Origin: Duncaniella freteri | Lineage (GTDB): Bacteria; Bacteroidota; Bacteroidia; Bacteroidales; Muribaculaceae | Assembly: GCF_004766125.1 (NCBI RefSeq) | Contig: NZ_SJSA01000001.1 | Span: 2,046,001-2,110,000, forward strand | Reading direction: 5' to 3' | Length of the DNA stretch: 64,000 bases | Part shown: positions 1-8,260 of the stretch, piece by piece | Position numbering within the stretch: position 1 is the first letter of the stretch | Layout of the letters: each line of letters begins with the position of its first letter | Program-made: the position numbers and the translations under genes | Notes under the pieces: model-generated | Databases searched by the model: none | What the model was told of the DNA's origin: nothing | Seen by the model: only the letters and a program-made list of their open reading frames with translations

Positions 1-165
1 ATACAGTGGGATGATAAGATATTTAAATACTGGTATGGCGATAAGGCTGAATATCTTTTGCGCCTTATGGATTTTGATTCCAATAGAATCAATCTTTTTG
101 ATAATGTTTCGCTAAATTTAGCCGAGCCCAAAGTACAGAAATTACCACACTTTTCTTTTTTATAG
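1..165 (+). CDS. C-terminal end of an unidentified protein (partial)
   Basis: An open reading frame enters from the window edge in frame 1 and ends at TAG (163-165), giving the last 54 residues of a protein. The piece is rich in Asp, Asn and aromatic residues and ends in PHFSFL. It lies only 5 bp before the next start codon, so it is probably the first visible member of a small rightward operon. I cannot name a family from this fragment. Confidence 0.6.
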   Translation: MQWDDKIFKYWYGDKAEYLLRLMDFDSNRINLFDNVSLNLAEPKVQKLPHFSFL

Positions 166-170
166 GAATA

Positions 171-521
171 ATGAATATGAAACTGATCGATAAACGATTC
201 TGGATAGCATGGACGGCTGTGGCAATGCTGATGGTGGTTGTTACTGCACAATGTTGTTTTAATGAGGACACGGTAATTCTTGGTATAGCCTATGCTTTGT
301 CGTTAATCTCAACGTGGCTATGCCACCGAATCAGACCAAAGGCAACTTTTAGCAATCTACTGGTTATGTTCCTATACAATACCATACTTGGCTATAACTT
401 GATTTTCAACAATCATGGTGGAGCCGGATTTACATGGTGGTTCTATCTTCTATTACTTAACGGAGTCCACTCGATTGTGCTATTGATATATACCTCATGT
501 ATTTACATAAAGAAACGATGA
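171..521 (+). CDS. Small multi-pass membrane protein, unknown
   Basis: This 116-residue protein is almost entirely hydrophobic. Likely membrane segments are near residues 11-27, 34-50, 60-76 and 88-110, with a basic tail (KKR) that would face the cytoplasm. A second ATG two codons downstream (177) is an equally possible start. Its stop overlaps the next start as ATGA (518-521), which implies translational coupling. No family recognised; a role in the envelope is only suggested by the topology. Confidence 0.6.
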   Translation: MNMKLIDKRFWIAWTAVAMLMVVVTAQCCFNEDTVILGIAYALSLISTWLCHRIRPKATFSNLLVMFLYNTILGYNLIFNNHGGAGFTWWFYLLLLNGVHSIVLLIYTSCIYIKKR

Positions 522-1030
522 AACCTAAGAAAATCATCATTCTGACGATTATAGTGCTATTTGGAATAATGGGTGCGACTGTCTGCTATCGTCATGACAT
601 AAGCTATCAACAAATATGCTGCATTAAGAATCCGGATAGTAAAGACAATGCCAATACTTTGTTCTATCCTTATGGATTCGCCCTGTTGCATGACAGCATT
701 TCTCTGCAATCATACCGTGGCATAAACGAGAGCACCTTACGTATTGCAGACAATGTGGGTCAATGGGATTTTGAAAAATATTCCTATCTGATAACCTACG
801 GCAATAATGTGGAACAGCTATCATACAGTTGGCTTGACACATTCATTTATGATGAGTCTCCCAGCTATGCCAAATGTTGGAAAGAAGGCAAACAATTACT
901 GATTGTAGATTATCTGGGGTTCAATTACCGTCAACATTCACTTCTCAATGATAAAGAAATAAAAGGCAATGACAGCATATATGTCTATCGACTACCACAT
1001 TCACCATTCTTACGTGGCTTGCAAAACTAA
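518..1030 (+). CDS. Membrane-anchored exported protein, unknown
   Basis: The start at 518 is preferred over an in-frame ATG at 497 because 518 forms an ATGA overlap with the upstream stop and puts a clean signal/anchor at the N terminus (MKPKK followed by a hydrophobic run to about residue 24). The remaining roughly 145 residues are polar and aromatic (many Tyr, Trp, Asp), typical of a periplasmic or surface domain. It forms the end of the small rightward operon. The function is not recognisable. Confidence 0.6.
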   Translation: MKPKKIIILTIIVLFGIMGATVCYRHDISYQQICCIKNPDSKDNANTLFYPYGFALLHDSISLQSYRGINESTLRIADNVGQWDFEKYSYLITYGNNVEQLSYSWLDTFIYDESPSYAKCWKEGKQLLIVDYLGFNYRQHSLLNDKEIKGNDSIYVYRLPHSPFLRGLQN

Positions 1031-1294
1031 TAACCACAAAAATATTCAAGACTTATGTAGCGGAGACTCTTCAATGGTAAATCGGAATCATGCAATGGCA
1101 ATAAGACCGAAGTAGCGAGAATACTCTACATCAATCCTCCGACACGATATCGCAAAACGAATAAATACGGCATAGTGCAAACCTCATAAAAAGTTGTTGC
1201 ACGAAAATAATTCTATGTAATTCCCTGAATTATATACACGAAAATCCAAATAAAAAACTTACCTTTGCATTGAAGAAAAGCGTTTTTTGAATTG
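1031..1294. other. Intergenic region with a rightward promoter
   Basis: I see no gene here. A Bacteroidetes-type -7 box, TACCTTTG, sits at 1260-1267 on the plus strand, 28 bp before the ATG at 1295. It probably once drove the gene whose start survives at 1295-1357. No convincing -33 box was seen. Confidence 0.45.
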
Positions 1295-1357
1295 ATGCAA
1301 AATCAGGCCGAACAAAGCATCTCGCTCGTTTCTAAATCGTTACCTATTAAACCGTAA
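1295..1357 (+). pseudogene. Truncated start of an unknown gene at a mobile-element junction
   Basis: ATG at 1295 opens a 20-codon frame (MQNQAEQSISL...) that stops at 1357 just inside the converging, also damaged, integrase gene. A good -7 box (TACCTTTG, 1260-1267) lies just upstream, as for a real gene start. I read it as the 5-prime stump of a chromosomal gene cut off when the element inserted or recombined. The alternative is a chance ORF. Confidence 0.35.
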
Positions 1358-2465
1358 ATCTCGGTAACTCATTAACAGCAAGCCGATAAAAATTTGAATA
1401 ATGTCTTGCGATGTGTGACGTGAGATGTTTGGAGATTTTCGCAAGGTCGGCAATCTCCTTGAGATACGCGTTGACTTTCTGGTTCGACATCACAGGAAGC
1501 ACCACACCGGTTGTCAGCACGACAGGGTGACCGCTGTATTTGCGCATGATTGTCTGCGGCACGTCAAGGAGCGGTATTACGCTCAGCTCCTCGGTCTTCT
1601 CACGGTTCTTCCTTATCCACATATTGCCGTTGGCGTCAGCCGATATGTCTGAACGTTTCAGCGTCTTGACATCAATGAACGCCAGCCCTGTGAAGCAGCA
1701 GAACACGAAAGTGTCCCTGACACATTCAAGTCTTGGAAAAGCCTTCAGGTCGAGAGCCATTATGCTTTTCAGCTCCGGCTCAGTGAGGAAGCCGCGGTCC
1801 GCCTTAGTGCGCTTGAAACGCTTTCCAAGAAACGGGTCGTCGCTGATCCACTTGTTGGCGATGGCATACTGGATCACATTCTTCAGGTAGCGCAGATACC
1901 GGACAGCGGTATTGTTGGCGCACTCCTTGCTCACACGCAGGAAATGCTCGAAATCCTGCACGAAACCGGCTGTCACATCCTTTATGGCTATATCCCTGTC
2001 GCCTCCGTGAGTGAGGGCGATGAACTCCTCCAGATAGGTGACACAACGCTCCCAGTGGCTGAAAGTGGCGTAGCCGATGTCACCGCGCTCATATTCCTCC
2101 CTGCGCTTCACGTTTGTCTCGCGGAACACGTCGCAGAGCATCTTAGGCTTTTCCACCATACCGAAATAATGGTTCTTCATTATCTGCGGATTGATGTAAC
2201 GGCCCTCGTTGAGCAGGCGGTTGTGTATCTCATAGAAACGGGAGCGCACCATTTCAAGATACTTGTTAAGCTCTAAGTCGCGGCGGGAGCGTCCCGCACT
2301 TTTCTGGGCGCGCTGGTCCCAGTTGGACGGATGTACCTTCCTGCCGATTGTAAACTCGGTCTTCTGACCTTCGGTTGTTATTCTCGCATAGATGGGGTAC
2401 TCCCCGTTGCCTTCCGAACGCGGCTTCCTCGGAAAGAAAGTCAGCGTAAAAAATGAATCCTTCAT
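1347..2465 (-). pseudogene. Tyrosine recombinase lacking its catalytic C terminus
   Basis: This IntDOT-like site-specific integrase has an N-terminal arm-binding domain (about residues 1-90), a SAM-like core-binding domain (about 105-205) and a catalytic domain. The first catalytic region reads CFTGLAFIDV, with Ala where most families have Arg, as is usual in Bacteroidales transposon integrases. The frame reaches the H-x-x-R motif (HIARH) and then diverges into about 18 unrelated residues and a stop. The second catalytic His and the nucleophilic Tyr are missing, so the protein should be inactive. The break at about 1410 coincides with a truncated gene start on the other strand. A clustered 9-bp repeat lies upstream (2576-2864). 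It is a remnant of an older element. Confidence 0.8.
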
Positions 2466-2966
2466 ACTGTTGTGGGTTTAATGGTTATATAAATATAATC
2501 ATTTTCTGCCGGATTTGCAACAGGCAAAGAACAGTATGAATGTATGTTGTGTGACAGTAAGCGTCCGGCGTACTGCGTGAGTCAAAAATATCCCTGCAAC
2601 TCACGGAAAAGCACGGAGGAAACATCCTCAAATGTTAAATCCGTCCCGAAAAACACCCGTTGCACGCTCATTCCTTAAATGATGTTAATTTACGGGCTTT
2701 GTGCTTTGAAAAGTGGGGCCGGAGGGTGGAGCCATGAACCCTGAGCCTCCCGTATCTGGACTGCATATCGCAGTAAAACACTGAACAGCAGGTGACTCAC
2801 TCACCGGTTACTGCAATCGTGAGTCATTTGCCTCACGATGCGTGTGACTCACGCAAAACTCACGCTCATGTGCCGAACTCCGCTGTATTATGCCGGATAG
2901 GGTAAAAAGAAAAACGCTGGAAATCAAGTGATTTTCAGTGTTTTGCGGTGGAAGTCCGTACTTCCT
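2466..2966. repeat. Iteron-like TGACTCACG repeats upstream of the truncated integrase
   Basis: Copies of TGACTCACG or close variants occur at 2576-2584 (reverse), 2597-2605 (partial), 2793-2800 (8 of 9), 2818-2826 (reverse), 2845-2853 and 2856-2864 (partial). Further CTCAC pieces lie between them. The cluster sits between the integrase start and the direct repeat at 2967, a position typical of recombinase or excisionase arm sites. The rest of the stretch has no convincing gene. An imperfect hairpin near 2913-2942, followed on the minus strand by a T-rich run, may be a terminator. Confidence 0.5.
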
Positions 2967-2981
2967 TGTGATCCGCCTGGG
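2967..2981. repeat. Candidate left attachment site (15-bp direct repeat, copy 1)
   Basis: TGTGATCCGCCTGGG is repeated identically and in the same orientation at 10840-10854. Its reverse complement (CCCAGGCGGATCACA) looks like the 3-prime end of a Bacteroidetes tRNA gene (from memory, the lysine tRNA), a usual target of tyrosine integrases. Both copies have a T-rich terminator-like hairpin next to them on the minus strand. No complete tRNA is present at either copy, so the assignment is tentative. Confidence 0.4.
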
Positions 2982-3133
2982 AGTGACATTTGTGAATCGC
3001 ATTGAATCGTAATGAATTTTAGCGTTCAAAGCTAATTATCATGCATTGATTGATTGTCAGCATCTTATCGTAACAAAGCCATTTGCAACATTGAACTTTG
3101 GAAATCATCGGGGCGCAAGTAGAGGCAGAAGAT

Positions 3134-3187
3134 GTGGACAAAGCGTGGACGAAAATTTTGTCGTGTGGACAAAATTCAGTAATTTTG
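3134..3187 (+). promoter_or_regulatory. Integrase promoter with three GTGGACAAA direct repeats
   Basis: A Bacteroidetes promoter is visible: -33 TTTG at 3157-3160, a 19-bp spacer, and -7 TAATTTTG at 3180-3187. It fixes the gene start at ATG 3215 rather than an upstream ATG. Three direct repeats, GTGGACAAA (3134-3142), GTGGACGAA (3145-3153) and GTGGACAAA (3165-3173), flank and enter the promoter. They are likely binding sites for a regulator or for the integrase itself. Confidence 0.6.
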
Positions 3188-3214
3188 TACCACATCAAAA
3201 TAATCTCTCTGAAT

Positions 3215-4561
3215 ATGGCAACCATAACACGCTCTCTATCCTCTAAGGTCAACGCCAATGGCGAAGCTGAAATCATGTTGCGACTGTCGGTGTCGCGCGA
3301 ACTGCGTCTGCGCCTGAAAAGCGGCATCTTTGTTGAGGCTACCCGTTTTCGTGACGGTAAGATCATTATGCCACGCGCAGACCGAAAGACACTGGCAAAG
3401 TTACAAATAATAAATGACAATCTGATATCTTTGGAGAGCCGACTGATTTCACTCTGTGTAAGCACACCACAAAAGTCTCTCTCCAAAGAATTTTTCGAGG
3501 ACGCTATTCTGCGTCACCACCACCCGGAACTGTTTGAGGCCGCTCTGAAGAAGATGTCGTTTTTCGATGTGTTCAATGAATTTCTCGACAAGCATCTTGA
3601 CGGCGCACCACTGTCAGGCCACTACAAGGTGCTTGCCCGACTGTTGCGTCGCTTTGAGCTGTACAGGCAGAAAACGACCCGGACAAAGTTCACGCTTATT
3701 CTCAACGACTTTGATTCCGCTGAGATAGAGCGGTTCAAGGAATTTGTGGTCAATGAGCCGAAAATTTATGACAAATATCCCTCAATATACAAGACCGCCT
3801 CTGATGTCGTTGAGACTGCACGTAAGCCCCGTCGCCCGGAGAAACGCGGCGAGAATTCTGTCATAGGGATACTAAAAAGGCTTCGGGCTTTCTTCAACTG
3901 GTGTGTGAGACGTGGCTATCTCGACCGTACTCCGTTCGCAACTTTCACAGGTATAGGCAGTGAGAAATACGGCACTCCTTACTATATCACAATAGAGGAG
4001 CGCGATTTGATAGCCGATTTCGACCTGTCGGATAAACCGGCTTTGGAGGTGCAACGCGACATATTTGTTTTTCAGTGCCTTATCGGTTGCCGAGTGTCGG
4101 ACTTGTTGGAAATGACGTCGGGAAGCATCATAAACGGTGCAATCGAGTACATCCCCAACAAGACCAAGAATGAACGCCCGGGGGTTGTACGAGTGCCACT
4201 TAATACACGCGCACGGCAATTGGTGGAGAAATATTCTGCCAAAGGAGCTGAGAAACTGTTTCCTTTCATCAGCGCACAGAAATACAACGAGGCAATAAAA
4301 AAGATATTCACTCTCTGCGAGATAACCCGAATGGTGACTGTCCGCAATCCAAAGACCGGGGAAGAGGAGAAACGCCCGATAAATGAGATTGCAAGCAGCC
4401 ATGTGGCACGGCGTACATTCATCGGCAATCTATACAAGAAAGTCAAGGATCCCAGTCTTGTTGGGGCTTTGTCAGGGCATAAAGAGGGCAGCAAGGCTTT
4501 CGCCAGATACAGGGAGATTGACGAGGATATGAAAAAAGAACTTGTCAGCTTGCTCGACTGA
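3215..4561 (+). CDS. Tyrosine recombinase / integrase
   Basis: A complete 448-residue site-specific recombinase. An N-terminal arm-type DNA-binding region (about 1-90) is followed by a SAM-like core-binding domain (about 125-230) and the catalytic domain. Catalytic residues visible are Arg in GCRVSDL, His and Arg in the HVARR motif, His in LSGHKEG, and Tyr in ARYREID near the C terminus. It therefore has the canonical Arg I, unlike the two neighbouring recombinases at 1347 and 9238. The start at 3215 follows the promoter by about 28 bp; the open frame extends upstream but would overlap the promoter. It sits at the left edge of the 2967-10854 element and could integrate or excise it. Confidence 0.9.
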   Translation: MATITRSLSSKVNANGEAEIMLRLSVSRELRLRLKSGIFVEATRFRDGKIIMPRADRKTLAKLQIINDNLISLESRLISLCVSTPQKSLSKEFFEDAILRHHHPELFEAALKKMSFFDVFNEFLDKHLDGAPLSGHYKVLARLLRRFELYRQKTTRTKFTLILNDFDSAEIERFKEFVVNEPKIYDKYPSIYKTASDVVETARKPRRPEKRGENSVIGILKRLRAFFNWCVRRGYLDRTPFATFTGIGSEKYGTPYYITIEERDLIADFDLSDKPALEVQRDIFVFQCLIGCRVSDLLEMTSGSIINGAIEYIPNKTKNERPGVVRVPLNTRARQLVEKYSAKGAEKLFPFISAQKYNEAIKKIFTLCEITRMVTVRNPKTGEEEKRPINEIASSHVARRTFIGNLYKKVKDPSLVGALSGHKEGSKAFARYREIDEDMKKELVSLLD

Positions 4562-4607
4562 TGTTATTTTATCAGCCTATTAAGCTGATTATGTGAGAAA
4601 TTTGTTG

Positions 4608-4615
4608 TACCTTTG
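4608..4615 (+). promoter_or_regulatory. Promoter -7 box for the small ORF and nuclease gene
   Basis: TACCTTTG lies 30 bp before the ATG at 4645, a normal Bacteroidetes spacing. A 6-bp inverted repeat (ATCAGC/GCTGAT, about 4571-4589) between the integrase stop and this box may be an operator or weak terminator; it lacks a T-tract. Confidence 0.5.
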
Positions 4616-4644
4616 TAATTGAATTAGTAAAAGGAGATAAAACT

Positions 4645-4824
4645 ATGGCAATGACAATTAAAACATCCCCCGAACTTTGGGGCGAAGATGCAAGAATCTT
4701 CACCGAGGAAGCGGAGCGCAATGGCAAATTGCCTACGCCAAAACTCTCGGAATCACAGCGTAAGGTGCTTTCCACCATGTTGGAGAGTGCCAAGAACATC
4801 ATATTTCCTCCTCATAATGGCTGA
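4645..4824 (+). CDS. Small hypothetical protein ahead of DUF1016 nuclease
   Basis: This is a 59-residue ORF with a good ribosome-binding region (AAAAGGAGATAAAACT before ATG) and its own -7 box. The product is charged and probably helical, with a short C-terminal hydrophobic patch (NIIFPPHNG). It ends 29 bp before the nuclease gene at 4854 and probably shares its transcript, so it may be an accessory or immunity partner; that is inference from position only. No family recognised. Confidence 0.55.
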   Translation: MAMTIKTSPELWGEDARIFTEEAERNGKLPTPKLSESQRKVLSTMLESAKNIIFPPHNG

Positions 4825-4853
4825 CTAAGCCGAATTATTTTCAAGCATTTGGC

Positions 4854-5951
4854 ATGAGCAAACTGATTAAAACCGATGCCGAATACGCACGGTGGATACA
4901 TGAGTTAAAAGAACGCTACCGTAGCAGTCAGATTAAGGCAGCCACACGGGTAAACCAAGAGATGCTGCGCTTCTATTGGTCGTTGGGTCGTGACATAGTG
5001 GCTCGTGACGCTGAAAACAAATACGGCACGGGGTTTTACAAGCTTCTTAGCCAAGACCTTAAAGACGCAATCCCCGAAGCGGAGGGCTTCTCCCGACAGA
5101 ATTTGCAGTACATGAAGAAGATGTATCTTCTTTACAGTCATGCGGCTGCAAATTGCCAACAACTTGTTGGCAATTCTGAGGGAGAGATATGCCAACAAGC
5201 TGTTGGCAATTTATCCGACACCCCGGCTGAAATATTGTTCTCTGTTCCGTGGGGACATCATTGCACCATTATTGACAAATATTTTTCAAAGTCAGACTAT
5301 GATGCAGCGTTGTTTTATGTAAGGAAAGTTGTTGAGGATGGTTGGTCAAGAGGGGTGCTACGCTCATTCATTGACACAAATCTGCATTTAAGGCAGGGAA
5401 AGGCATTGACAAGTTTTTCGCGCTTGCTTCCTGCTCCCAATAGCGACCTTGCACAAGAACTGACAAAAGACCCGTATATCTTTGATTTTACCGAGATGAC
5501 GGAGCCATATAAAGAGCGTGAATTGAAAAAAGCTCTTATGGCTAACATTTCACGATTTCTTCTTGAACTGGGTTCCGGCTTCGCTTATGTTGGCCAGGAA
5601 TACCGATTAAAAGTAGGGCATACGGAGCAATTCATTGATTTGTTGTTCTATAACATTAAATTGCACGCTTATTGTGTGATAGAGGTCAAGACCGCCACAT
5701 TTGGAGCGGGCGACATCGGTCAACTTGGAACATATATGACAGCCGTCAATCATATCCTCAAAACCAAACAGGATAATCCTACAATCGGGCTGCTGATATG
5801 CAAGGACAAAGACAATGTGCTTGCTCAATATGCCCTCGAATCCTCATCGCAACCTATCGGAGTGGCTGAATTTCAGCTCACAAAATTTATTCCCGATGAG
5901 TTCAAGAGTTCATTACCCTCAATTGAGGATATTGAATCAGAACTGAAATAA
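4854..5951 (+). CDS. DUF1016 / YhcG-like PDDEXK nuclease domain protein
   Basis: This 365-residue protein has the DUF1016 N-terminal helical domain (about 10-150; YRSSQIKAATRVNQEMLRFY region) and a C-terminal PD-(D/E)xK-type nuclease fold (about 200-350). The active-site pattern is visible as QFIDLLFYN followed by CVIEVK. Such proteins are found in mobile elements and restriction or defence islands and are thought to act on nucleic acid; the exact substrate is unknown. Between the two domains is a short diversified peptide repeat (CQQLVGN, CQQAVGN) encoded by two DNA palindromes at 5151-5208. The gene follows a 59-residue ORF and is the main cargo of the small element. Confidence 0.85.
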   Translation: MSKLIKTDAEYARWIHELKERYRSSQIKAATRVNQEMLRFYWSLGRDIVARDAENKYGTGFYKLLSQDLKDAIPEAEGFSRQNLQYMKKMYLLYSHAAANCQQLVGNSEGEICQQAVGNLSDTPAEILFSVPWGHHCTIIDKYFSKSDYDAALFYVRKVVEDGWSRGVLRSFIDTNLHLRQGKALTSFSRLLPAPNSDLAQELTKDPYIFDFTEMTEPYKERELKKALMANISRFLLELGSGFAYVGQEYRLKVGHTEQFIDLLFYNIKLHAYCVIEVKTATFGAGDIGQLGTYMTAVNHILKTKQDNPTIGLLICKDKDNVLAQYALESSSQPIGVAEFQLTKFIPDEFKSSLPSIEDIESELK

Positions 5952-6090
5952 GTTGCATTTTCTGTATTATCCGCATTTTATCCACAAATAATAGAGATGT
6001 AGAATATCTGAAATACGACCAAAAATATTCTTGTAAAACTCAAATCCCCAATGTTTCTCAACAATGCATATTAAGGCAGATTATATATAA

Positions 6091-7459
6091 CAATGATTCG
6101 GTAAAATTTTAGGTTGTTCATCCTAGGCTAAGCCGCTAACTGAGTCAACCGATGATTTATTTTCTGAATTATTTTTAGATGCGGAGATTTTCCGCAAGTC
6201 GAAATAATTGTTGAGGCGAGATAAGATTCAAACATAAGCCGTTTGAACTGCGCTACCGAAAGATCCGGATAATCCTTCCTTATGACCTCTTTGCAGACAT
6301 TGAGGGCAGTGAAGGAAAGATTGAACGCAAAGTCAAGCCGCTCCCTGTCGCGGGTCTGCTGTGACTGAAGTCCGGTAAACTGCTTGGCATCGCGTATACC
6401 GAACTCAATCTGAAAGCGGGTGCGGTAGAAACCGATGATCTTTTCAGGCCTCATATTGGTGTCGGTAGAGAAGTAAAGAAGAGGCTCTGCGTTTTCAACC
6501 GGACAGACCACGATACGGATGTCGCGTTTCAATGCCCTCGAATGCACGACCGCCGTGTGACATCGGTTTTTGTTTCCTTTGGAATCCTCATATATGAATG
6601 AAGTGAACACGGACATGTCAAGGTTGGAGAAATCCACTTTCTCTCCATACTTTTTCTTTCTGCCGCGTCTTCGCGGGGCGGAGGAATCCGGTATGGCCAG
6701 ATACCTCAGATATGAGTTGGCACGTAATCTCCCGACAAATCGAAATCCCATGCCAATCACTTCATTCACAAATTCATATTTGGAAAAGAAGGCATCGGCA
6801 ACCAGAATATCCGTCAGTGAGAGCAGCTCTGTCGCCTTTGACCTGACAAGTGCCACATACCAGCCAAGCATTGACATTTGTTTCTCAGATTCAAGAGTCC
6901 TGAAGTTCGGTGACTGGACAGCACCGAGCATCACGCATGTATGTTTACTCAGACTTATTGCCCCGATCGCCATTATCTCCAGACCGCGTTTCACACGTTG
7001 TGCCACCCCTGACCAGAAACGGCCTATGCCATACGTCAGTCTGCCTGACTTTGAAATGAACGACGGATCGATTGCCACTGCCATGTCATCGGCCGGCTCA
7101 AAACAATCCTGCGCCATACCTATGTTGACTTTCATCCAGTCTACGGATGTCTTGAAATTGGAAGCAAAGGTCTTGGCTGTACGACCGCCATAGCGCGACA
7201 GCCGGGTAAAATTGACTTTGCCCGGAATCAACGCCACAGTGCGTATTGTTAAAATCAGCCAGTTGAGGAACCTTTTGCTCATCTTGGTTGTAGTATTTTC
7301 AAATACCGACTTACACCGAAAGGTGAAGTCTTTGAGAATCGCCAATACGTTCATGGTATAAGATTTTTATAATGAACGCTTTGGCGATTCATTTGTATTT
7401 GACAATTCGAGATATTAACTTAAGTTTCAACTACTTCGGTAATTTTTACCGAATCATTG
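6091..7459 (-). mobile_element. IS4-type insertion sequence
   Basis: The ends are a perfect 16-bp inverted repeat, CAATGATTCGGTAAAA at 6091-6106 and its complement at 7444-7459. The hexamer ATATAA flanks both sides (6085-6090 and 7460-7465), consistent with a target-site duplication. The total length is 1369 bp with one transposase gene. It landed in the last codons of the HTH gene at 7420-7905, changing that protein's C terminus. The clean ends suggest a recent insertion. Confidence 0.85.
6128..7354 (-). CDS. DDE transposase, IS4-like
   Basis: The 408-residue transposase shows the DDE triad: Asp in AIDPSF (about residue 93), Asp in LVADAFFS (about 187) and Glu in the YRTRFQIEFGIRDAKQ segment (about 310). 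The last matches the IS4-family Y-(2)-R-(3)-E-(6)-K signature. The region between the second Asp and the Glu is rich in predicted beta strand, as in IS4 transposases. The gene fills the insertion sequence and has no passenger genes. It is full length for the family and appears intact. Confidence 0.9.
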   Translation of the reverse strand: MNVLAILKDFTFRCKSVFENTTTKMSKRFLNWLILTIRTVALIPGKVNFTRLSRYGGRTAKTFASNFKTSVDWMKVNIGMAQDCFEPADDMAVAIDPSFISKSGRLTYGIGRFWSGVAQRVKRGLEIMAIGAISLSKHTCVMLGAVQSPNFRTLESEKQMSMLGWYVALVRSKATELLSLTDILVADAFFSKYEFVNEVIGMGFRFVGRLRANSYLRYLAIPDSSAPRRRGRKKKYGEKVDFSNLDMSVFTSFIYEDSKGNKNRCHTAVVHSRALKRDIRIVVCPVENAEPLLYFSTDTNMRPEKIIGFYRTRFQIEFGIRDAKQFTGLQSQQTRDRERLDFAFNLSFTALNVCKEVIRKDYPDLSVAQFKRLMFESYLASTIISTCGKSPHLKIIQKINHRLTQLAA

Positions 7460-7905
7460 ATATAATATATGTCCCCAAAGGTGTCCCCAACAGTGTCGGA
7501 AGAAGTGTCCCCATTTGTGGGGGATTGAGCTTCTGAAGAAGCCCCGATAGCCGCTGTATCCTGTGAAGCCATGATTGAAAAGCCGGGTATCTGATCCATG
7601 ACAAGCACCGTGTATAGTGTCGCGTTGCCTATTTCAAGTCTCCGTATCCACTTCTGCGCTTCAAAAATCCTCATGTATCTTCCTACTGTGTCTTTGTCCG
7701 CTCCGATTGAGGCGGCCAGTTTTCGTGTCGAGGCTACGAACTGACCGGGCAGGATGTCTATTGTTGTGCCTTTTATGGGGTATGTGCCTTTGGCTCTCAG
7801 CACGCGAAAAAGTATCTCCAGCCAGAGATGTACCATCCGGCTCTCGGAGTAGAGCCATTCCTCGTTGCGGAGATAGTGCATTACGGGTATCCATGAACGG
7901 TTCAT
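7420..7905 (-). CDS. Winged-helix DNA-binding protein, C terminus replaced by IS
   Basis: This 161-residue protein has an N-terminal winged-helix region like phage replisome-organiser/DnaD-type proteins (LPGQFVASTRKLAASIGAD, then KDTVGRYMRIFEAQKWI). A low-complexity Ser/Thr/Asp tail (SSEAQSPTNGDTSSDTVGD) follows. A role in element replication or regulation is likely but not proven. The last roughly 13 residues are encoded by the inserted IS. Rejoining the flanks across the duplicated ATATAA gives a native end seven residues after GDIYY, so the damage is minimal. It is co-directional with the two small genes upstream (8234 and 8536). Confidence 0.7.
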   Translation of the reverse strand: MNRSWIPVMHYLRNEEWLYSESRMVHLWLEILFRVLRAKGTYPIKGTTIDILPGQFVASTRKLAASIGADKDTVGRYMRIFEAQKWIRRLEIGNATLYTVLVMDQIPGFSIMASQDTAAIGASSEAQSPTNGDTSSDTVGDTFGDIYYINDSVKITEVVET

Positions 7906-7958
7906 TTCGGCTGTTTATATTCTTGGGGTACATATATATGGGAGTTGGTGCGTGAGCC

Positions 7959-8234
7959 TCAGGCTTTTCCACATGAAGTGTCAACATCGCGGTCTGTCAC
8001 ATAGAGTTCATTCGGGAACACCACACATCCGGCAATCCTCTCTATCTCTTTCTTGCAGAAGGAGGGTATGCAGCAGCATCCGGCTTTCCAGTTGTAGAAT
8101 GTCTTGCGTTTGATGCCTTCTCCGCAGGCTCTTACTACCGCTGTCACGAAAAAACGGTGGTCTGTATGGGGTAATGTGGCGAGATAGTCGTTAAGGCACT
8201 TGGAGTCAATCTCCTTGATCTGTTGTGTAGTCAT
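7959..8234 (-). CDS. Small element-borne protein, unknown
   Basis: The 91-residue product has many Cys (ACGEGIKRK, AGCCCIPSFC, AGCVVF) and a central basic segment with KTFYNWKAG, reminiscent of a helix-turn-helix. It is transcribed leftward between an excisionase-like gene and the winged-helix gene, as in the regulatory modules of Bacteroidales integrative elements. A DNA-binding role is suggested by context. No precise family is recognised. Confidence 0.6.
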   Translation of the reverse strand: MTTQQIKEIDSKCLNDYLATLPHTDHRFFVTAVVRACGEGIKRKTFYNWKAGCCCIPSFCKKEIERIAGCVVFPNELYVTDRDVDTSCGKA

Positions 8235-8260
8235 AATTTCGTCCTTTAAGATTAAATGAA

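Noticed and set aside
3098..3214. An N-terminal extension of the left integrase from ATG 3098
   Set aside because: The extension overlaps a well-formed promoter and the GTGGACAAA repeats, and its sequence is unlike integrase N termini.
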